From Saccharothrix ecbatanensis (GTDB taxonomy: Bacteria > Actinomycetota > Actinomycetes > Mycobacteriales > Pseudonocardiaceae), in the NCBI RefSeq assembly GCF_014205015.1, contig NZ_JACHMO010000001.1, forward strand, positions 2,418,001-2,482,000: a DNA stretch of 64,000 nucleotides, read 5' to 3'. Positions within the stretch are counted from its first letter, which is position 1; each line of letters opens with the position of its first letter. Below, one piece after another: positions 62,080 to 64,000 of the stretch. Under the pieces are notes generated by a model. It made no database searches, was not told the origin of the DNA, and saw only the letters and a program-made list of their open reading frames with translations. The translations under genes and the position numbers were made by a program.

Positions 62080-63045
62080 TCAGACCAGGCGTCGTTCGGG
62101 ATAGCCGAACTCCACCGCGCTCACGTCGTCCAACGCGGCCCGGATCGCCGGCGGCAACGTCAACTCCTCCGCCGCGAGCGACCCGAGCAGCTGCACGGTG
62201 TCCCGCGCCCCCACCACCGGTGCCACCACACCCGGCCGGTCACGCACCCACGCCAGCGCCACGCACAGCGCGTTCGTGCCCAACCCGTCCGCCGCTGTCG
62301 CCACCGCCTGCACGATCCGCGCCGCCCGCTCCGTGCGGTGCTGCTCCACGTACCCGGCGAAGTGCGCCGACGCGCCCCGGGAGTCCGACGGCGTGCCGTT
62401 GCGGTACTTCCCGGTCAGCACGCCACGCCCCAACGGCCCCCATGGCAGCAGCCCGACCCCGTGGTGCTCCGCCGCCGGCACCACCTCGCGCTCCACGCCA
62501 CGCTCCAGCAGCGAGTACTCCACCTGCGTCGACACCAGCGGCGTGTGCCCCGGCAGCGCCGCCGCCGTGCCCAGCTGCCAGCCCGAGTAGTTCGACACCC
62601 CCACGTACCGGACCCGGCCCGACGCCACCGCCGTGTCCAGCGCCGACAGCGTCTCCTCCAGCGGCACGTTCGCGTCCCACGCGTGCAGCTGCCACAGGTC
62701 CACGTGCTCGACGCCCAGCCGCCGCAGCGACCCGTCCAGCGCGTGCAGCAGCGCACCACGGGACGCGCCGCCGCCGAACGGGCCGTCGTTGCGCCGCGCC
62801 ACCGCCTTCGTCGCGATGACCACGTCCTCGCGCGGCACCACCTCGCCGAGCAGGCCGCCCAGGATCCGTTCGCTCTCGCCCTCCACGTACACGTCGGCGG
62901 TGTCCACCAGCGTGCCGCCCGCCTCGGTGAACGCCAGCAGCTGCGTGGCCGCCTCGTCCGCGTCGGTGTCCCGGCCCCAGGTCATCGTGCCCAGTGCCAT
63001 CCGGGAGACCCGCAGTCCGCTGCGGCCGAGGTATCGCTGTTCCAC
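62080..63045 (-). CDS. Aldo/keto reductase
   Basis: A 321-residue (alpha/beta)8 NADPH reductase. The catalytic tetrad positions are visible: Asp and Tyr in LVDTADVYVEGESE, Lys in VIATKAVARR and His in DLWQLHAWD. GVSNYSGWQLGTA and the C-terminal VVGARDTVQLLGS are the cofactor contacts. The GTG at 63045 gives VEQRYLGRSGLRVSRMALGT, a normal family start. Substrate is unknown. Confidence 0.9.
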   Translation of the reverse strand: MEQRYLGRSGLRVSRMALGTMTWGRDTDADEAATQLLAFTEAGGTLVDTADVYVEGESERILGGLLGEVVPREDVVIATKAVARRNDGPFGGGASRGALLHALDGSLRRLGVEHVDLWQLHAWDANVPLEETLSALDTAVASGRVRYVGVSNYSGWQLGTAAALPGHTPLVSTQVEYSLLERGVEREVVPAAEHHGVGLLPWGPLGRGVLTGKYRNGTPSDSRGASAHFAGYVEQHRTERAARIVQAVATAADGLGTNALCVALAWVRDRPGVVAPVVGARDTVQLLGSLAAEELTLPPAIRAALDDVSAVEFGYPERRLV

Positions 63046-63185
63046 GCCGGGGAGCCTAAGGGGTGATCGAAATTCCGGCGGGTCGTAACGCGCATCTGTC
63101 AAGGGCGAATCTCGCCACGATCGGATCACAGGGTGTCGCGGCCCGCCCTGGCCAACCAGGTTACCGGGCGGTAGGGTGCCGGTTC
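63046..63185. promoter_or_regulatory. Divergent promoter region
   Basis: A 140-bp gap between the aldo/keto reductase and the F420 oxidoreductase. TAGGGT about 11 bases before the GTG at 63186 could be a -10 element of a leaderless transcript. No palindrome stands out. Confidence 0.35.
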
Positions 63186-64000
63186 GTGCGACTGGGACTG
63201 AACCTCGGGTACTGGGGCGCGGGCAACGACGCCGCGAACCTCGAACTGGCCAAGGAAGCCGACCGGCTGGGCTTTTCGGTGGTGTGGGCCGCCGAGGCCT
63301 ACGGCTCCGACGCCCCCACGGTCCTGGCCTGGGTGGCCGCGCAGACCGAACGCGTCGACGTCGGCAGCGCGATCCTCCAGATCCCCGCGCGGACACCGGC
63401 GATGACCGCGATGACCGCCGCCACCCTCGACTCGCTGTCCGGCGGCCGGTTCCGGCTCGGCCTCGGCGTGTCCGGGCCGCAGGTGTCGGAGGGCTGGTAC
63501 GGCGCGCGGTTCGACAAGCCCCTGGGCCGCACCCGCGAGTACATCGACATCGTCAACACCGCCCTGCGCCGCGAGCGGCTGTCCTACGACGGCGAGCACT
63601 ACACGCTGCCGCTGCCCGACGGCCCCGGCAAGGCCCTCAAGCTGACCGTGCACCCCGTGCGCGAGCACATCCCCGTCTACCTGGCCGCCATCGGCCCGAA
63701 GAACGTCGAGCTGGCCGGCGAGATCGCCGACGGCTGGCTCGCGCTGTTCTTCTCGCCCGAGCACTCCGGCGACGCGCTCGCCGCGCTCAAGGCCGGCCGC
63801 GACAAGGCGGGCAAGACCCTCGACGGGTACGACATCGCCGCCACCGTCCCGCTCGTCGTCGGCGAGGACTGGCGCGCCTGCGCCGACCAGATCCGGCCCT
63901 ACACGGCGCTGTATGTCGGCGGCATGGGCAGCAGGAAGAAGAACTTCTACAACGACAACGCGGTGCGCATGGGCTTCGCCGCCGAAGCCGCCGAGGTGCA
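63186..64000 (+). CDS. F420-dependent LLM-class oxidoreductase, 5' part
   Basis: The first 271 residues of a luciferase-like TIM-barrel enzyme; the gene continues past the window. It shows [80 protein letters not shown] and [20 protein letters not shown], the pattern of mycobacterial Rv3520c-like F420 enzymes (TIGR03559 type). It presumably reduces or oxidises an unknown substrate with coenzyme F420. The GTG at 63186 lacks an upstream ribosome site and may be leaderless. Confidence 0.9.
   Translation, partial: MRLGLNLGYWGAGNDAANLELAKEADRLGFSVVWAAEAYGSDAPTVLAWVAAQTERVDVGSAILQIPARTPAMTAMTAATLDSLSGGRFRLGLGVSGPQVSEGWYGARFDKPLGRTREYIDIVNTALRRERLSYDGEHYTLPLPDGPGKALKLTVHPVREHIPVYLAAIGPKNVELAGEIADGWLALFFSPEHSGDALAALKAGRDKAGKTLDGYDIAATVPLVVGEDWRACADQIRPYTALYVGGMGSRKKNFYNDNAVRMGFAAEAAEV

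Overview
The window is high-GC actinomycete DNA. GTG and TTG starts are common, most operon junctions are ATGA or GTGA overlaps, and proteins end in LAxTG-type anchors or carry twin-arginine signals. CBM2 secretion, DUF5703, an F420-type luciferase-like oxidoreductase and an AldO-type alditol oxidase all fit Pseudonocardiales (Saccharothrix, Lentzea or Actinosynnema relatives). No rRNA, tRNA, CRISPR array or phage module was seen.

Region 1 (1-16783). After the tail of an EF-hand protein come two divergent operons that look like one uncharacterised biosynthetic gene cluster. The minus operon (6427 down to 226) carries two Gfo/Idh/MocA dehydrogenases, a xylose-isomerase-like epimerase, an M20 peptidase, an Ldh-type dehydrogenase and a small DUF6917-like protein, with a decayed TnpB gene inserted in it. 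The plus operon (6650-16783) carries two DegT aminotransferases, a UbiA prenyltransferase, an FAD amine-oxidase-like enzyme, two AMP-forming ligases, a methyltransferase, an unusual CaiB-family CoA-transferase and an AhpD-like protein. A 25-bp operator-like palindrome lies between them. There is no PKS, NRPS or terpene-cyclase core. An amino sugar or aminocyclitol joined to activated acyl or prenyl units is an inference.

Region 2 (16901-26737). An alditol oxidase, a regulator combining TPR repeats with a cyclic-nucleotide-binding domain and a Crp-type HTH, then a LuxE/LuxC-like acid-to-aldehyde pair, a 540-residue methyltransferase with an extra N-terminal domain, an MFS exporter and a small membrane-anchored protein.

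Region 3 (26682-32680, minus strand). A cobalamin riboswitch controls an operon for a wall-anchored alpha-toroid protein, a 21-codon gene relic, a DUF4430 protein and a complete ECF transporter (T, fused A-A', S). This resembles a transcobalamin split into two surface proteins and coupled to an importer.

Region 4 (32752-42168). Cytochrome P450, EamA transporter, two secreted S8 proteases, a rifampin-phosphotransferase-like enzyme, and a CBM2 secreted protein behind a CebR-type operator.

Region 5 (42448-52767). A DrrC-like UvrA paralogue divergent from a TetR regulator, a HemK-like methyltransferase, a TetR-controlled operon with a doubly frameshifted FAD monooxygenase, a GNAT-DinB fusion, an AlkZ-like protein and a PadR regulator.

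Region 6 (52777-64000). An SNF2 helicase/SWIM pair, methyltransferase, aminoglycoside nucleotidyltransferase, DUF5703 protein, beta-propeller lipoprotein, zinc metalloprotease, Tat-exported carbonic anhydrase, aldo/keto reductase, and the start of an F420-dependent oxidoreductase cut by the window edge.
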